DNA of 64,000 bases from an uncultured Flavobacteriales bacterium (GCA_946480085.1 CAMLHZ010000002.1:487504-551503); one strand, 5' to 3'. Counted from the stretch's first letter, positions 8,775 through 17,933 are shown. Numbers and translations are program-made. The notes: a model not told the origin generated them from the letters alone.

Positions 8775-9971
8775 TTAATCCTTGGTTTCAAAAACGGCTC
8801 TCTGAATAAGTTTTCCAACCTCATGAATTTCATCTTCGGAAATGTTCAATGGTGGTGAAAGTCTGAAACTATAAGGGTGCGACAAAAACCAGAAAGAGAT
8901 AACTCCGTATTCCAGTAGTTTGTCTACCACTTTTGCCACACGTTCATCGTTCACCATATCGCAAGCGTACATCATTCCAACTCTTCGAATTTCCAGGATT
9001 TCATCGATTTCACGCAGATAAGACTCCAACATTGCGCCTAAGCGTTCTACTTCATTGAAATCTATTTCATTTTGAAAAACCTCTAAGGTTCCCCAGGCAG
9101 CAGCATTGATTACCGGATTTCCACCAAAAGTAGTGATGTGCCCAAGCATTGGTGAATGGCTCAATTCAAGCATGTATTCATGCTTCGTAACGAATGCACC
9201 AATTGGTAATCCACCACCCAAAGCTTTACCAAGTGTTAGAACGTCAGGGATAACTCCGCTGTGCTCGAAAGCGAACATTTTTCCAGATCTTCCCATTCCG
9301 CATTGTACTTCATCGAAGATCAACAGGCAACCAACTTCTGTACAACGATTTCTTAGTGCTAGTAAATATTCAGTTGTGGCCTGACGAACTCCGGCGTCAC
9401 CTTGAATAGTTTCTAGAATAACTCCGGCTGTTTTTTCTGTGATTCGTTCTAGATCATCAAAGTTATTTAGAGTGATGAAATTGATGTTTGGAAGTAAGGG
9501 GCGGAAAGCACTTTTCTTTAGCTCATTTGCTGAAACACTTAAAGAACCTTGTGTGTTTCCATGATAAGAACCTTTAAAGGAAATTAATTCTGCTCTACCA
9601 GTAACGCGTTTTGCTAGTTTTAACGCCGCTTCATTGGCTTCAGTTCCTGAATTTACAGGATAAACAGCATTTAATTGTTCAGGAAGAAAGGAGAGAAGTG
9701 CTTTAGAAAATTCCAAAGTGGCATCCTGAATGAATTCACCGTAAACCATCACGTGCATATACTTCTCCAATTGCTCGTTGATGCGTTTTAAAACTTGTGG
9801 ATGACGGTGTCCAACATTCGTTACCCCAACACCTGAAATCATGTCGGTATAACGTTTTCCGTTTTTATCATAAATGAAAATCCCTTCCGCTTTCTCAACG
9901 TCAATGAGATAAGGAAAGGGATTTGTTTGTCCTAAATGTTTTTTGAAATATGCAATTCTATCTTCAGTCAT
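8775..9971 (-). CDS. Class III aminotransferase (acetylornithine/ornithine type)
   Basis: PLP-dependent fold-type I aminotransferase. It shows VNSGTEANEAALK (residues 106-118) for PLP-phosphate binding, SYHGNTQGSLS, IFDEVQCGMGRSG with Asp220, and the Schiff-base Lys249 in TLGKALGGGLPIGA. The likely substrate is acetylornithine, ornithine or another omega-amino compound and cannot be fixed from sequence. I use ATG 9971 (398 aa), because the longer in-frame start at 10019 reads through the end of the preceding gene. It then overlaps that gene by 8 bases and is the last gene of the transketolase/ECF operon. Confidence 0.85.
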   Translation of the reverse strand: MTEDRIAYFKKHLGQTNPFPYLIDVEKAEGIFIYDKNGKRYTDMISGVGVTNVGHRHPQVLKRINEQLEKYMHVMVYGEFIQDATLEFSKALLSFLPEQLNAVYPVNSGTEANEAALKLAKRVTGRAELISFKGSYHGNTQGSLSVSANELKKSAFRPLLPNINFITLNNFDDLERITEKTAGVILETIQGDAGVRQATTEYLLALRNRCTEVGCLLIFDEVQCGMGRSGKMFAFEHSGVIPDVLTLGKALGGGLPIGAFVTKHEYMLELSHSPMLGHITTFGGNPVINAAAWGTLEVFQNEIDFNEVERLGAMLESYLREIDEILEIRRVGMMYACDMVNDERVAKVVDKLLEYGVISFWFLSHPYSFRLSPPLNISEDEIHEVGKLIQRAVFETKD

Positions 9972-10482
9972 TTGGCTTTTGATGAGGAGGATGTGGAGGT
10001 CGCCCACCGCCTGGACCATGATGTTCGTCCTTCAGAGCTTCCAACAAATCCTTTTTAAATTCGTGTTCCAAACTTAAGAGTTTTAGTGCACGTTTGTCTC
10101 CAATGACTGCTGAAAATTTAGTCGCATATTCCTTTTTGAGTGCAATTTCTTTGGTCTCGTTGGCAAAAATCTCGTTTAGCTTGTTCTTCGCGTCTTCGTT
10201 AGACATGGTTTCAAAATTTTCATCAACATATTTTTTGATGTCGCGGGAAGCTTTACGCAATTCTTTCATCTTGGCTTCGCATTCGTTGTAAAGCGGCCAA
10301 AACTTAGCTTGTTCGTCCTCCGTTAATTTTAGTTCCGCATTGAAATAAGCGATCTTTAGTTTATCGACCTTATCGTCTTTTTCTTCCTTTTTTGTTTTGT
10401 CGGACTCTGATTTCTCTTGAGCGTATGTCACTGATAATAGTGACGAACCCAAAAGCAATAATCCAAATGCTATCTTTTTCAT
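9964..10482 (-). CDS. Spy/LTXXQ-like periplasmic protein
   Basis: 172 aa: a signal peptide (1-21), a Lys/Glu/Asp-rich linker, then a helical domain containing LTEDEQAKFWPLYNECEAKM. That stretch fits the LTxxQ-type helix of Spy/CpxP-like envelope-stress chaperones common in Bacteroidota. The tail is Gly/Pro/His rich (HHGPGGGRPPHPPHQ), which could bind metal. It follows an ECF sigma factor and a putative anti-sigma gene, suggesting it is a sensor or target of that stress pathway (inference). It overlaps the aminotransferase start by 8 bases. Confidence 0.7.
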   Translation of the reverse strand: MKKIAFGLLLLGSSLLSVTYAQEKSESDKTKKEEKDDKVDKLKIAYFNAELKLTEDEQAKFWPLYNECEAKMKELRKASRDIKKYVDENFETMSNEDAKNKLNEIFANETKEIALKKEYATKFSAVIGDKRALKLLSLEHEFKKDLLEALKDEHHGPGGGRPPHPPHQKPND

Positions 10483-10492
10483 AATTTGAAAA

Positions 10493-11023
10493 TTAAGTTC
10501 CTAGTATTAATTCTTCATCCAAATCTTCACCTTGCTCTTCCAGGTATTTCAAAATATCTTCATCATCTAACTCTTGCAATAGCTTTTGTGTAGAATTCGA
10601 TTTCACCTTGTTCGAATTTGGTTTAGCGTTTTCAGAATTGTTTTCTTTCGATGTGTTTTCAATAGATGGAATTTCACCCAGAACACTTGCCAAATCTTCT
10701 GTTTCAAAATCCTCGCTGTTTTCTTCAATGTACGCAAGAATATCTTGCTTGCTCAGCGAGTTGAAATCAACTTTTGCGCTCTGACTTGGCTGAATTTCGG
10801 GCTTTGGATTTTTCTGTAAGAAATAAACAGATCCAATTGCAATAAGAATGGCAATAGTTGCAGCTGCTCTAAAACTCATTCTCTTGTAAAACGGAACTAT
10901 TCTGGTTTCGGTATTTATTTTGTCGACAACATGAACTTTTAACGCTTCAAAAAAGTCATCGTTCGGAACTTGAACCGGTACCTTGTTCAGTTTAGAAAGA
11001 ATATTCTTGTTTTCGTTGTTCAT
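10493..11023 (-). CDS. Probable anti-sigma factor, single-pass membrane protein
   Basis: 176 aa with a soluble N-terminus of about 50 residues, one transmembrane helix (about 52-69, AAATIAILIAIGSVYFL) and a periplasmic acidic tail carrying two similar segments (DILAYIEENSEDFETEDL and DILKYLEEQGEDLDEELI). The position directly after an ECF sigma gene (22-base gap) and the topology fit an anti-sigma regulator. No zinc-binding HxxxCxxC motif is visible, so it is not a classical ZAS protein. Confidence 0.65.
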   Translation of the reverse strand: MNNENKNILSKLNKVPVQVPNDDFFEALKVHVVDKINTETRIVPFYKRMSFRAAATIAILIAIGSVYFLQKNPKPEIQPSQSAKVDFNSLSKQDILAYIEENSEDFETEDLASVLGEIPSIENTSKENNSENAKPNSNKVKSNSTQKLLQELDDEDILKYLEEQGEDLDEELILGT

Positions 11024-11045
11024 GATCCTAAGATGTTGGTTCTCA

Positions 11046-11612
11046 TTAATGGTTTAATTTGGAGATAAGATATTGTTCGATTTTTTGTGTAGCGTGAAAA
11101 TAATTAGCTTTCAGTCCACCAACGCTTCCGCCAGTCACAGCAGCAATTTCTTCATATTTCATTTCTTCGAAATACTTCATTTCAAAAACCAAACGTTGTT
11201 TTTCCGGAAGGGTAGAGACGGCCTCCAATAATAGGTTGGTAATTTCTTCAGCAGAAAGGTCGATTTGATGTTTGGCACCTTCAGAAATGGAAACAATGCT
11301 TTCATCCAACGATTTGGCGAGATGCTTTTTTTCGCGTTTTAAAGTTTGAAGTGTTTCATTGTATGCAATTCGATACAACCAGGAGAAGAAACTGCTATTT
11401 CCTTTAAACGACAAACGATGTCTCCATACGAGTACGAAGACATCTTGTAAAATATCGTTTGTGATTTCGCCGGAATTTGTCCAGCGCTTTATAGAAGAAT
11501 ACAATGAGCGTCCGTAGGTATCAATCACCCACGACATAGCCTTTTCAGCCTGAGCGCCATCCTGTTGAAGATACGCTACAATCGTTGCTTCATCAGGTAC
11601 GCTCCGTTGCAT
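11046..11612 (-). CDS. ECF-type RNA polymerase sigma factor
   Basis: 188 aa with region 2 (about 25-95, including ITNDILQDVFVLVWRH and SWLYRIAYNETLQTLKREK) and region 4 (about 130-185, LPEKQRLVFEMKYFEEMKYEEIA with a helix-turn-helix). It directs RNA polymerase to stress or envelope promoters. The gene begins 3 bases after the tktC stop and precedes a putative anti-sigma gene, so it is expressed within the transketolase operon. Its target promoters are not evident here. Confidence 0.9.
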   Translation of the reverse strand: MQRSVPDEATIVAYLQQDGAQAEKAMSWVIDTYGRSLYSSIKRWTNSGEITNDILQDVFVLVWRHRLSFKGNSSFFSWLYRIAYNETLQTLKREKKHLAKSLDESIVSISEGAKHQIDLSAEEITNLLLEAVSTLPEKQRLVFEMKYFEEMKYEEIAAVTGGSVGGLKANYFHATQKIEQYLISKLNH

Positions 11613-11615
11613 TCA

Positions 11616-12566
11616 TTATTTTCTTTGTAAGACTTTTTGTACAGCTTTTACAATGTTTGGAGCATCCAATCCGTATTTCACCATCAACTCATCTGGCGTT
11701 CCTGACTCACCGAATTTGTCATTTACACCAACATATTCTTGAGGCAATGGTAAGTTTCTTGAAAGAACCTGAGCAACAGCGTCACCCAAACCTCCGTTTA
11801 ACATGTGTTCCTCAGCGGTAACCACACATCCTGTTTTGCGCACAGACTTTAAGATTGCTTCTTCATCCAAAGGTTTAATGGTGTGCATATTTATTACTTC
11901 TGCCTTGATTCCCAATTTCTCCAATTCCTGAGCAGCAAGAATACTTTGCCATACCAAATGTCCGCAAGCGATGATAGTGACATCTGTTCCTTCAATTAAA
12001 AGATCTGCTTTACCAATTTGGAAGTCAGCGTCTGGTTTTACGAAGATAGGAACAACCGGTCGTCCAAAACGCAAGTAAACCGGACCGAAATGCTTTGAAA
12101 TTGCTTTTGTAGCCTGTTTTGTCTGATTGAAATCAGCAGGAACAATAACGGTCATATGTGGTAACATACGCATCATTCCAATATCCTCCAAAATTTGGTG
12201 AGTTGCACCGTCTTCACCCAATGTAATTCCGGCGTGAGAAGCACAAATCTTCACATTTTTATGAGAGTAGGCAACAGATTGACGAATTTGATCATAAACA
12301 CGTCCAGTTGAGAAATTAGCGAAAGTTCCTGTGTAAGGAATTTTCCCTCCAATTGTCATACCAGCAGCCATACCAATCATATTAGCTTCAGCAATTCCAA
12401 CCTGGAAGAAACGTTCCGGAAAAGCTTTTTGAAACGCGTCCATTTTTAATGATCCTGTTAAATCAGCACATAAACCAACAACGTTTTCATTTTCCTGACC
12501 AATTTCCAATAGTCCTTCACCAAATCCTGATCTTGTGTCTTTCTTTCCTAAAATTTCAAATTCCAT
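11616..12566 (-). CDS. Transketolase, C-terminal subunit
   Basis: 316 aa covering the pyrimidine-binding and C-terminal domains of transketolase: residues about 8-175 ([31 protein letters not shown] with the catalytic Glu, [16 protein letters not shown]) and about 190-310 (transketolase [19 protein letters not shown]). It pairs with the N-terminal subunit at 13935-14777 to move two-carbon units in the pentose-phosphate pathway. In split systems the two halves are normally adjacent; here a VWA gene lies between them with 3-base gaps on both sides. Confidence 0.9.
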   Translation of the reverse strand: MEFEILGKKDTRSGFGEGLLEIGQENENVVGLCADLTGSLKMDAFQKAFPERFFQVGIAEANMIGMAAGMTIGGKIPYTGTFANFSTGRVYDQIRQSVAYSHKNVKICASHAGITLGEDGATHQILEDIGMMRMLPHMTVIVPADFNQTKQATKAISKHFGPVYLRFGRPVVPIFVKPDADFQIGKADLLIEGTDVTIIACGHLVWQSILAAQELEKLGIKAEVINMHTIKPLDEEAILKSVRKTGCVVTAEEHMLNGGLGDAVAQVLSRNLPLPQEYVGVNDKFGESGTPDELMVKYGLDAPNIVKAVQKVLQRK

Positions 12567-12569
12567 CGC

Positions 12570-13931
12570 TTAAATATTGATTGGGGTTGTTTTATTTGAA
12601 TAAATCTTAAATAATCTAGTAGTTGTATATGAAGTTGACTTCAAGTGTTTTTGTCGGTAAACCAAAGCATAATCGCCCGGTTGAAGTAATAAACTTCCTG
12701 AGTTACTATTCGAATCGAGGTTACTGACCCATTCGTATTCACCATTTTCCTTTATAATAAATACTTGAGCGGCTATTTGCTTCGAGCCTGAGAATGTGAA
12801 CTTTCCGGGAGCCATAATGTCAATTTGGGCAATTCCGTCCTGTGTAACATTCACTGTTTTATAAATGCGTGGCAACGTTAGAATTTCCAAATCATACGTT
12901 CCAACAATATATCGGTCTTTTTCTCCCATTTCCTGCGTATTCAGGGTTTTGGGGTCTTTGGTTTTCATGATTCTGGTATCAATGTTATAATTGATAGTTG
13001 CATTAGAGAAATAAACACGAATATCACCTTGAGGACAATCAACCTGAACAGTGTTATGGATATTCTTTTTCAACACAACACCTTTCAACTCAACTATTGG
13101 AATGGTATTCACAACAAAATCATAAGACATATTCGGATCCATCACCAATGTATCAGGATTTCCCCATTTATTGATTGTGTGTTCAAAAGTGTATTTCAGT
13201 TCTTTCGTCCCAGCCTTATAACAGAATATGGTAACATCAGTTTCTGTTGGTTTTTTATAGATATCGTTAAGGTTTATCTGAACAGTTGTATTCACCATTG
13301 CCTTTCCCAGAACATCTTTGATAACTCGTTTAAAAGCATCTTTTGTTTCGGCTTCAGAATAGTAACCAATGCACTTGAACTGATCCAGATAGGAGAGATC
13401 CAACCCTAAACCAATAACGAAAGGAGTAATTGTAACACCTTTTTCATGCAGTTTTGCAGCAATAATACATGGGTCATTATCACATGCTTCTAATCCATCA
13501 GTTATTAGAATAATCACGTTTCTTGCCTTAGTATCGGGGAAATCGCCTGCTGCTGCTTCCAAAGAACGTGCAATAGGTGTTGTTCCTTTGGCCGAAAGCG
13601 TCTTAATTCTATTTTTAACGGTTTCGTAATTGTCCTTTGCAAACGGAACTTCCAACTTTGTGTCGTTACAATCCTGATATGTAGTTGTAATTGGACTTTG
13701 ATGTCCGTATACGCGTAGAGCGATTTCAAGATTCTCAGCACCTTTAATACTATCCACTGATTTTATCAGGACTTCTTTCGCAGCTTCAAAACGGGTTTGG
13801 GTAGAACCCCATTTTGCGTTCATTGAATTGGAGGCATCAAAAATGAATAAAATACGTGTCAATTCCTGTGCGCTCCCAAAATTGGCAACACTCAAAAAGA
13901 AAAACAATATTAGTATTCTATTCAATTTCAT
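12570..13931 (-). CDS. Secreted von Willebrand factor A domain protein
   Basis: 453 aa with a signal peptide (1-22) and a VWA domain (about 25-210). The metal-ion-dependent adhesion site DASNS (Asp32, Ser34, Ser36) is present, followed by GTTPIARSL (the MIDAS Thr) and ILITDGLEACDNDPC (the MIDAS Asp). The C-terminal half (about 215-453) is beta-rich with repeated short strands and no domain I recognise. VWA proteins bind ligands through Mg2+. Its place between the two transketolase halves, with 3-base spacers, shows co-transcription but not a shared function. Confidence 0.8.
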   Translation of the reverse strand: MKLNRILILFFFLSVANFGSAQELTRILFIFDASNSMNAKWGSTQTRFEAAKEVLIKSVDSIKGAENLEIALRVYGHQSPITTTYQDCNDTKLEVPFAKDNYETVKNRIKTLSAKGTTPIARSLEAAAGDFPDTKARNVIILITDGLEACDNDPCIIAAKLHEKGVTITPFVIGLGLDLSYLDQFKCIGYYSEAETKDAFKRVIKDVLGKAMVNTTVQINLNDIYKKPTETDVTIFCYKAGTKELKYTFEHTINKWGNPDTLVMDPNMSYDFVVNTIPIVELKGVVLKKNIHNTVQVDCPQGDIRVYFSNATINYNIDTRIMKTKDPKTLNTQEMGEKDRYIVGTYDLEILTLPRIYKTVNVTQDGIAQIDIMAPGKFTFSGSKQIAAQVFIIKENGEYEWVSNLDSNSNSGSLLLQPGDYALVYRQKHLKSTSYTTTRLFKIYSNKTTPINI

Positions 13932-13934
13932 GCA

Positions 13935-14777
13935 TTAATAATCTCCGATAGTCTCTTCCAATTGATCAAGAGCAAGTTGCAATTGTTCAGCATTTGGAGC
14001 AACTCCGTGCCATTTATGTGAACCAACCATGTAATCAACTCCTTGCCCCATTTCTGTCCTCATAATGATCATAACAGGCTTTTTGTTACACGTCATTGAC
14101 TTTGCTTTTTCAAGCGTTGCAACAATTTCTTCAATGTTGTGTCCGTCCATTTCAAGAACTTCCCAACCAAAAGCGCGCCATTTACCAGCAAGATCACCTA
14201 AAGAAAGTACCTGGTCAACATCGCCGTCAATTTGTCTTCCGTTGTAATCTATGGTAGAGATAATATTGTCTACGTTGTTTGCTGCGGCATACATAGCAGC
14301 TTCCCAAATTTGACCTTCCTGAAGCTCTCCATCACCATGAAGTGTGTAAACGATGCTTTTATCACCGTTTAGCTTCTTTGTTTGTGCAGTTCCTAAAGCG
14401 TTTGACAATCCTTGTCCAAGAGAACCGGAAGCCATACGAACTCCTGGAATCTTTTTATCCGTAGAAGGATGTCCTTGTAAACGACTATTCAGCTTACGGA
14501 ATGTTCCAAGTTCTTCTGGATTGAAGTATCCGGCACGAGCCAAAATACTATACCAAACGGGAGAGATATGTCCATTAGACAAGAAAAACACATCCTCATT
14601 GATTGCGTCCATTGAAAACGAATCCGGATTGTGTTTCATTTGTTGAAAATACAGTACGGTTAAAAAATCTGCGCAGCCAAGTGAACCTCCGGGGTGACCC
14701 GAATTTGCTCCTGCAACCATTCTAACGATGTCTCTACGCACTTGACTAGCAATTGCTTGTAATTGTTGAATCTCCAT
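13935..14777 (-). CDS. Transketolase, N-terminal subunit
   Basis: 280 aa carrying the thiamine-diphosphate-binding domain: GHPGGSLGCADFL (28-40), GSLGQGLSNALG, and the GDG...N thiamine motif (Gly148-Asp149-Gly150, Asn179). It needs the separate C-terminal subunit for activity. First gene of the minus-strand operon. TAGTTTTG just upstream (minus strand) is a good promoter candidate. Confidence 0.9.
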   Translation of the reverse strand: MEIQQLQAIASQVRRDIVRMVAGANSGHPGGSLGCADFLTVLYFQQMKHNPDSFSMDAINEDVFFLSNGHISPVWYSILARAGYFNPEELGTFRKLNSRLQGHPSTDKKIPGVRMASGSLGQGLSNALGTAQTKKLNGDKSIVYTLHGDGELQEGQIWEAAMYAAANNVDNIISTIDYNGRQIDGDVDQVLSLGDLAGKWRAFGWEVLEMDGHNIEEIVATLEKAKSMTCNKKPVMIIMRTEMGQGVDYMVGSHKWHGVAPNAEQLQLALDQLEETIGDY

Positions 14778-14796
14778 TTTTCAAATTATCTCGGTG

Positions 14797-14804
14797 CAAA
14801 ACTA
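14797..14804 (-). promoter_or_regulatory. -7 box TAGTTTTG for the transketolase/ECF operon
   Basis: On the minus strand TAGTTTTG fits TAnnTTTG and lies 19 bases before the tktN ATG at 14777. It is divergent from a similar plus-strand box 37 bases away that faces the tandem surface-protein cassette. No clear -33 box. Confidence 0.5.
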
Positions 14805-14841
14805 GCGGTTTTAATTCGCTTTCAGCCCCTTTTTTTTTCAT

Positions 14842-14849
14842 TAGTTTTG
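14842..14849 (+). promoter_or_regulatory. -7 box TAGTTTTG upstream of surface-protein cassette 1
   Basis: TAGTTTTG follows a run of T and CATT. The same box and flanks recur at 17869-17876 in unit 2, so each copy has its own promoter. The leader to the ATG at 14907 is about 50 bases and is largely conserved between the copies. Confidence 0.5.
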
Positions 14850-14906
14850 AACGAAGCGTGCAACTTATTTAAAGTTTACCAAGTCTTAACAACAAACTAA
14901 ATAACT

Positions 14907-15245
14907 ATGAAATTTATTCTCTTATTCGTTTGCAGCACAGCTATAGGTAGTGTTTCATATTCTCAGACTACTAAAACGGTACAGCAAGAGAATGTGGCAG
15001 GCGCTGGTTTTGATGAGTATTGCAAAAAAAATGCGCTTAGCATCATTGAGATTTCAGCAGAAAAAGCTGGTGTAAAACTTAATGGTGAATTAACTCAAAG
15101 TACACTGAAAAATCCAACTTATTTGGATTACAATATTACCTTGAAAGAGAATGAAGCACAATATTTTTCTATTAAGGGATCAAATAAAGTAATCAAAGTT
15201 GAGTCACTTTATCGATTAAGAGTTGGTTATAATTCACAGAAATAA
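14907..15245 (+). CDS. Small secreted protein (tandem copy 1)
   Basis: 112 aa with a signal peptide (1-20, ending SYSQ). The mature chain of about 92 residues contains FDEYCKKNALSIIEISAEKA and the strand-rich part KVIKVESLYRLRVGYNSQK. No family recognised. It lies 10 bases before the 809-aa gene and is duplicated with it, which suggests the two products work together, for example as accessory and surface protein; this is inference. The paralogue at 17934-18272 is identical from residue 46 to the end and differs near the N-terminus. Confidence 0.7.
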   Translation: MKFILLFVCSTAIGSVSYSQTTKTVQQENVAGAGFDEYCKKNALSIIEISAEKAGVKLNGELTQSTLKNPTYLDYNITLKENEAQYFSIKGSNKVIKVESLYRLRVGYNSQK

Positions 15246-15255
15246 TTAAGTAGAG

Positions 15256-17685
15256 ATGAAGAAAATTAAATTACTACTTGCCTCAACAATTTTAGCGTTC
15301 ACCAGTTTTGGTCAAATGTCTATTTATGACCAGGAAGCTTACAACCAAACAACTCCATTGGATTGTGGAACGTTGGCTTTAGGTGGAGTGAACTTTGTGG
15401 ATCAGGGTGGAAACTATACGCCAAACATGGATGAATACGTTGTCTTTTGTCCTGACTTGAATCAAGGATCAAAGGTTTCTATTGCATTTGCGATCAATAT
15501 CGGTTACGAGTTTAATATTGATCCTACGGATACACTGTATATCTATGATGGTTTCAATTTCTTGGCACCGCTTTTAGGAGCATTCAATTCAGGAACCAAC
15601 CCGATGGGATTCAATGTTCAGGCAAGTTTTGCAAATAATCCTTCAGGATGTTTGACTGCTCGTTTTAGATCAGATGGTTCTGCTGAAGGTACAGGATGGA
15701 TCGCGAAAGTGGCTTGTGGAGATCTTCCGCAACCAATTGAACCGCATTTGGAAGCATTTGTGAACGATGGAACTTCGAACGCATTGAACCCGATTGATAC
15801 GGGTTATGTAAATGTTTGTTTGGGTGATAGCGTATTGCTCGTTGCTAAACCACTTTTTCCTTATTCTGAAGAGAATACAGGAACAGGATATTCGCAAACT
15901 GTGGATAATGCAACATATACCTGGGCAATCGGTGGAGTAGGAACTTTAGCTACAACAAACGACTCTGTTTGGTTTACACCACCAGCTCGTCAAGGATATT
16001 TTGTTGACTGTCGTGTAGCGGATATTTTCCCTCACCAGGAACGAATCACTTGTAAAATCCGTGTTTCTCAACTTCCAAATTTTGCTGGAACAGGTCCTTT
16101 AGATGACACTGTTTGTTTAAATGTTTCTACTGAATTATTAGGAGGTGTTACTCCTACAGATACAGTTGGTGTTGCTGTGCCTCCGGGAACTTTTCCAATT
16201 GGAGGTAACTTTGCCGGATTAACGGCTCTTCCTGATGGATCTGGTGCTGTATATGAAACAACTATCAATATGACCGGTCTTGGTAATGGAACCATTACAT
16301 CGGCTAATGATATTTCTAGTATTTGTTTAGACATTGAGCACTCGTATATAGGTGATATTGAAATTGCATTGACATGTCCGAATGGAACGATGGTCTCTTT
16401 AGTAAATGCCTATAATGCTGGAGGCGGCGAGCTTGTTCCTGGTGGATGTGGTAACTTTTATGGAATTTTCTTCGGGAACGATACTGATCAGGATGGAGGT
16501 GCGCCAGGAAGTCCGGTTTGGACTTACTGTTTTTCTGAAGTTAACTCAACTACTGGTTCGGTTTGTGATGGTTTGAACGGATCACTAAATCAAGTTACCA
16601 ATGCTAACGGTTTTACCGCAATGGATCCGAACTTTGTATATCAGCCGGATGGTAGCTGGAGCGATTTCATTGGTTGTCCGCTTGAAGGACCTTGGACTAT
16701 CACTGTTCAGGATAACCAGGGAGTTGATGACGGATACATTTTCCAGTGGTCAATCTTATTCGATGCAGCTTTATATCCTGATCCTGAAACTTACCAAAAC
16801 GTAATTGTTTCTGATTTCTGGAGTACAGATCCAACAATTGTTACTGGACAAAATGACACATCCATTGTTGTATTACCAGTGGTTTCAGGGGCGCATTCTT
16901 ATACTTACAATGTAACAGACGATTTTGGATGTGAATACGATACAACTGTAATTCTGTTTGCAATTGACAATCCAATTATCTTCCCTGATACAAATACATG
17001 TCATTACCAATTCTGGTCTTCTGGAAACTTTGCTTACCAAGGTGGTGTTTGGAGTTCTGCTGATACTTGTATTCATTTCTTGCCAAATAACACAACGCTT
17101 AATCCTCAGATTGTCTCCACGTTGCCAGGTATTCATACGGTAACCTTTACGGATAATGCCTGTGGTGTAACTCAATCGAGTGATATTTACTTCCAGCCTT
17201 ATCCATATACGGAAGTGTTTGATGCGACCAATTGTGAAGGAACAGCAACTCAGTTGTTAGCTGCTTCTGGTCCTGAAAACGATACTTATGTTTGGAATAC
17301 AGGTGAAACAGGTTTGTCGATATATGTTACACAACCTGGTACCTATTGGGTAACAACATTTAATGAATGTGGACAATGGACTGACTCCGCGAAGTTTACC
17401 TCTCATGTTTGTGATATCAATGCACCAAACATTATTGTATTGTCTTCAACGCAAGGAAACAATGCGTGGTTTATCAACTACGACGGAATCACGGAATACA
17501 GTGTTACAATCGTTAATCGTTGGCAAAACATAGTATTTGAATCTAATGACCCGGCAGTTCAATGGAAGGGGCAATCGACTAATGGAACGGAAGTTTCAGA
17601 AGGAACTTACTTCTACACAATCAAAGCAACCATGTTAAATGGCGAGTCTTTAGAAAAACAAGGCTTTATTCAGGTTTATCATTAA
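15256..17685 (+). CDS. Surface protein: CUB-like, P-domain, CHU_C C-terminus (copy 1)
   Basis: 809 aa: signal peptide (1-19); a CUB-like domain (about 35-155, including DTLYIYDGFNFLAPLLGAF and CLTARFRSDGSAEGTGW); Ig/PKD-like linkers; a proprotein-convertase P-domain (about 330-505, ICLDIEHSYIGDIEIALTCP and GPWTITVQDNQGVDDG); and a C-terminus (about 720-809, YSVTIVNRWQNIVFES, GTYFYTIKA) typical of CHU_C gliding-associated domains used for T9SS export. No protease catalytic domain is present, so adhesion or surface display is the likely role. A strong hairpin terminator follows. Confidence 0.85.
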   Translation: MKKIKLLLASTILAFTSFGQMSIYDQEAYNQTTPLDCGTLALGGVNFVDQGGNYTPNMDEYVVFCPDLNQGSKVSIAFAINIGYEFNIDPTDTLYIYDGFNFLAPLLGAFNSGTNPMGFNVQASFANNPSGCLTARFRSDGSAEGTGWIAKVACGDLPQPIEPHLEAFVNDGTSNALNPIDTGYVNVCLGDSVLLVAKPLFPYSEENTGTGYSQTVDNATYTWAIGGVGTLATTNDSVWFTPPARQGYFVDCRVADIFPHQERITCKIRVSQLPNFAGTGPLDDTVCLNVSTELLGGVTPTDTVGVAVPPGTFPIGGNFAGLTALPDGSGAVYETTINMTGLGNGTITSANDISSICLDIEHSYIGDIEIALTCPNGTMVSLVNAYNAGGGELVPGGCGNFYGIFFGNDTDQDGGAPGSPVWTYCFSEVNSTTGSVCDGLNGSLNQVTNANGFTAMDPNFVYQPDGSWSDFIGCPLEGPWTITVQDNQGVDDGYIFQWSILFDAALYPDPETYQNVIVSDFWSTDPTIVTGQNDTSIVVLPVVSGAHSYTYNVTDDFGCEYDTTVILFAIDNPIIFPDTNTCHYQFWSSGNFAYQGGVWSSADTCIHFLPNNTTLNPQIVSTLPGIHTVTFTDNACGVTQSSDIYFQPYPYTEVFDATNCEGTATQLLAASGPENDTYVWNTGETGLSIYVTQPGTYWVTTFNECGQWTDSAKFTSHVCDINAPNIIVLSSTQGNNAWFINYDGITEYSVTIVNRWQNIVFESNDPAVQWKGQSTNGTEVSEGTYFYTIKATMLNGESLEKQGFIQVYH

Positions 17686-17704
17686 AGTTAGACTGTTCAA
17701 TTAT

Positions 17705-17740
17705 AATCGCCCGATTCTTATGAGTCGGGCGATTTTGTTT
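17705..17740 (+). terminator. Rho-independent terminator after cassette 1
   Basis: A 13-bp stem (AATCGCCCGATTC with GAGTCGGGCGATT, loop TTAT, 17705-17734) followed by TTGTTT. An identical terminator follows cassette 2 at 20699-20728. Confidence 0.85.
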
Positions 17741-17868
17741 CATATATAGTCTAACGATGTTTTAATATATTGACTGGTAAGTACTTGTGGTTATTGGGAT
17801 ATGTTTATTTATCTATTTCTGATTCAAATCCAGGGTTTAATTCTGTTTTAAGCCCCGTTTTTTTTCAT

Positions 17869-17876
17869 TAGTTTTG
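17869..17876 (+). promoter_or_regulatory. -7 box TAGTTTTG upstream of surface-protein cassette 2
   Basis: Same box as at 14842-14849, in a conserved leader that differs at several bases near AAACTTCACGCAG. It supports independent transcription of copy 2 after the unit 1 terminator. Confidence 0.5.
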
Positions 17877-17933
17877 AACTAAGCGTGCAACTTATTTAAA
17901 CTTCACGCAGTCTTAACAACAAACTAAATAGCT

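Larger units (their letters stand above)
14810..17740 (+). repeat. Tandem duplication, unit 1
   Basis: First copy of a unit of about 2.93 kb containing promoter, 112-aa gene, 809-aa gene and terminator. It matches 17836-20734. A 273-base block (15075-15347 versus 18102-18374) and a 350-base block (17391-17740 versus 20385-20734) are identical as read by eye. The centre is diverged, and unit 2 is 33 bases shorter in the large gene. Confidence 0.9.

Noticed and set aside
9972..10019. Longer N-terminus for the aminotransferase
   Set aside because: The extra 16 residues lie inside the preceding Spy-like gene and do not match the family start; ATG 9971 gives a normal N-terminus.
13029..13409. 126-aa plus-strand frame opposite the VWA gene
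   Set aside because: Ile/His/Asn-rich and without recognisable features; the VWA frame on the other strand has signal and MIDAS motifs.
16068..16334. 88-aa minus-strand frame inside the 809-aa surface gene
   Set aside because: Shadow of the real gene, low complexity and no start signal.
17821..17835. GATTCAAATCCAG resembling a tRNA T-loop
   Set aside because: No matching acceptor stem or anticodon arm can be built around it, so it is taken as chance.
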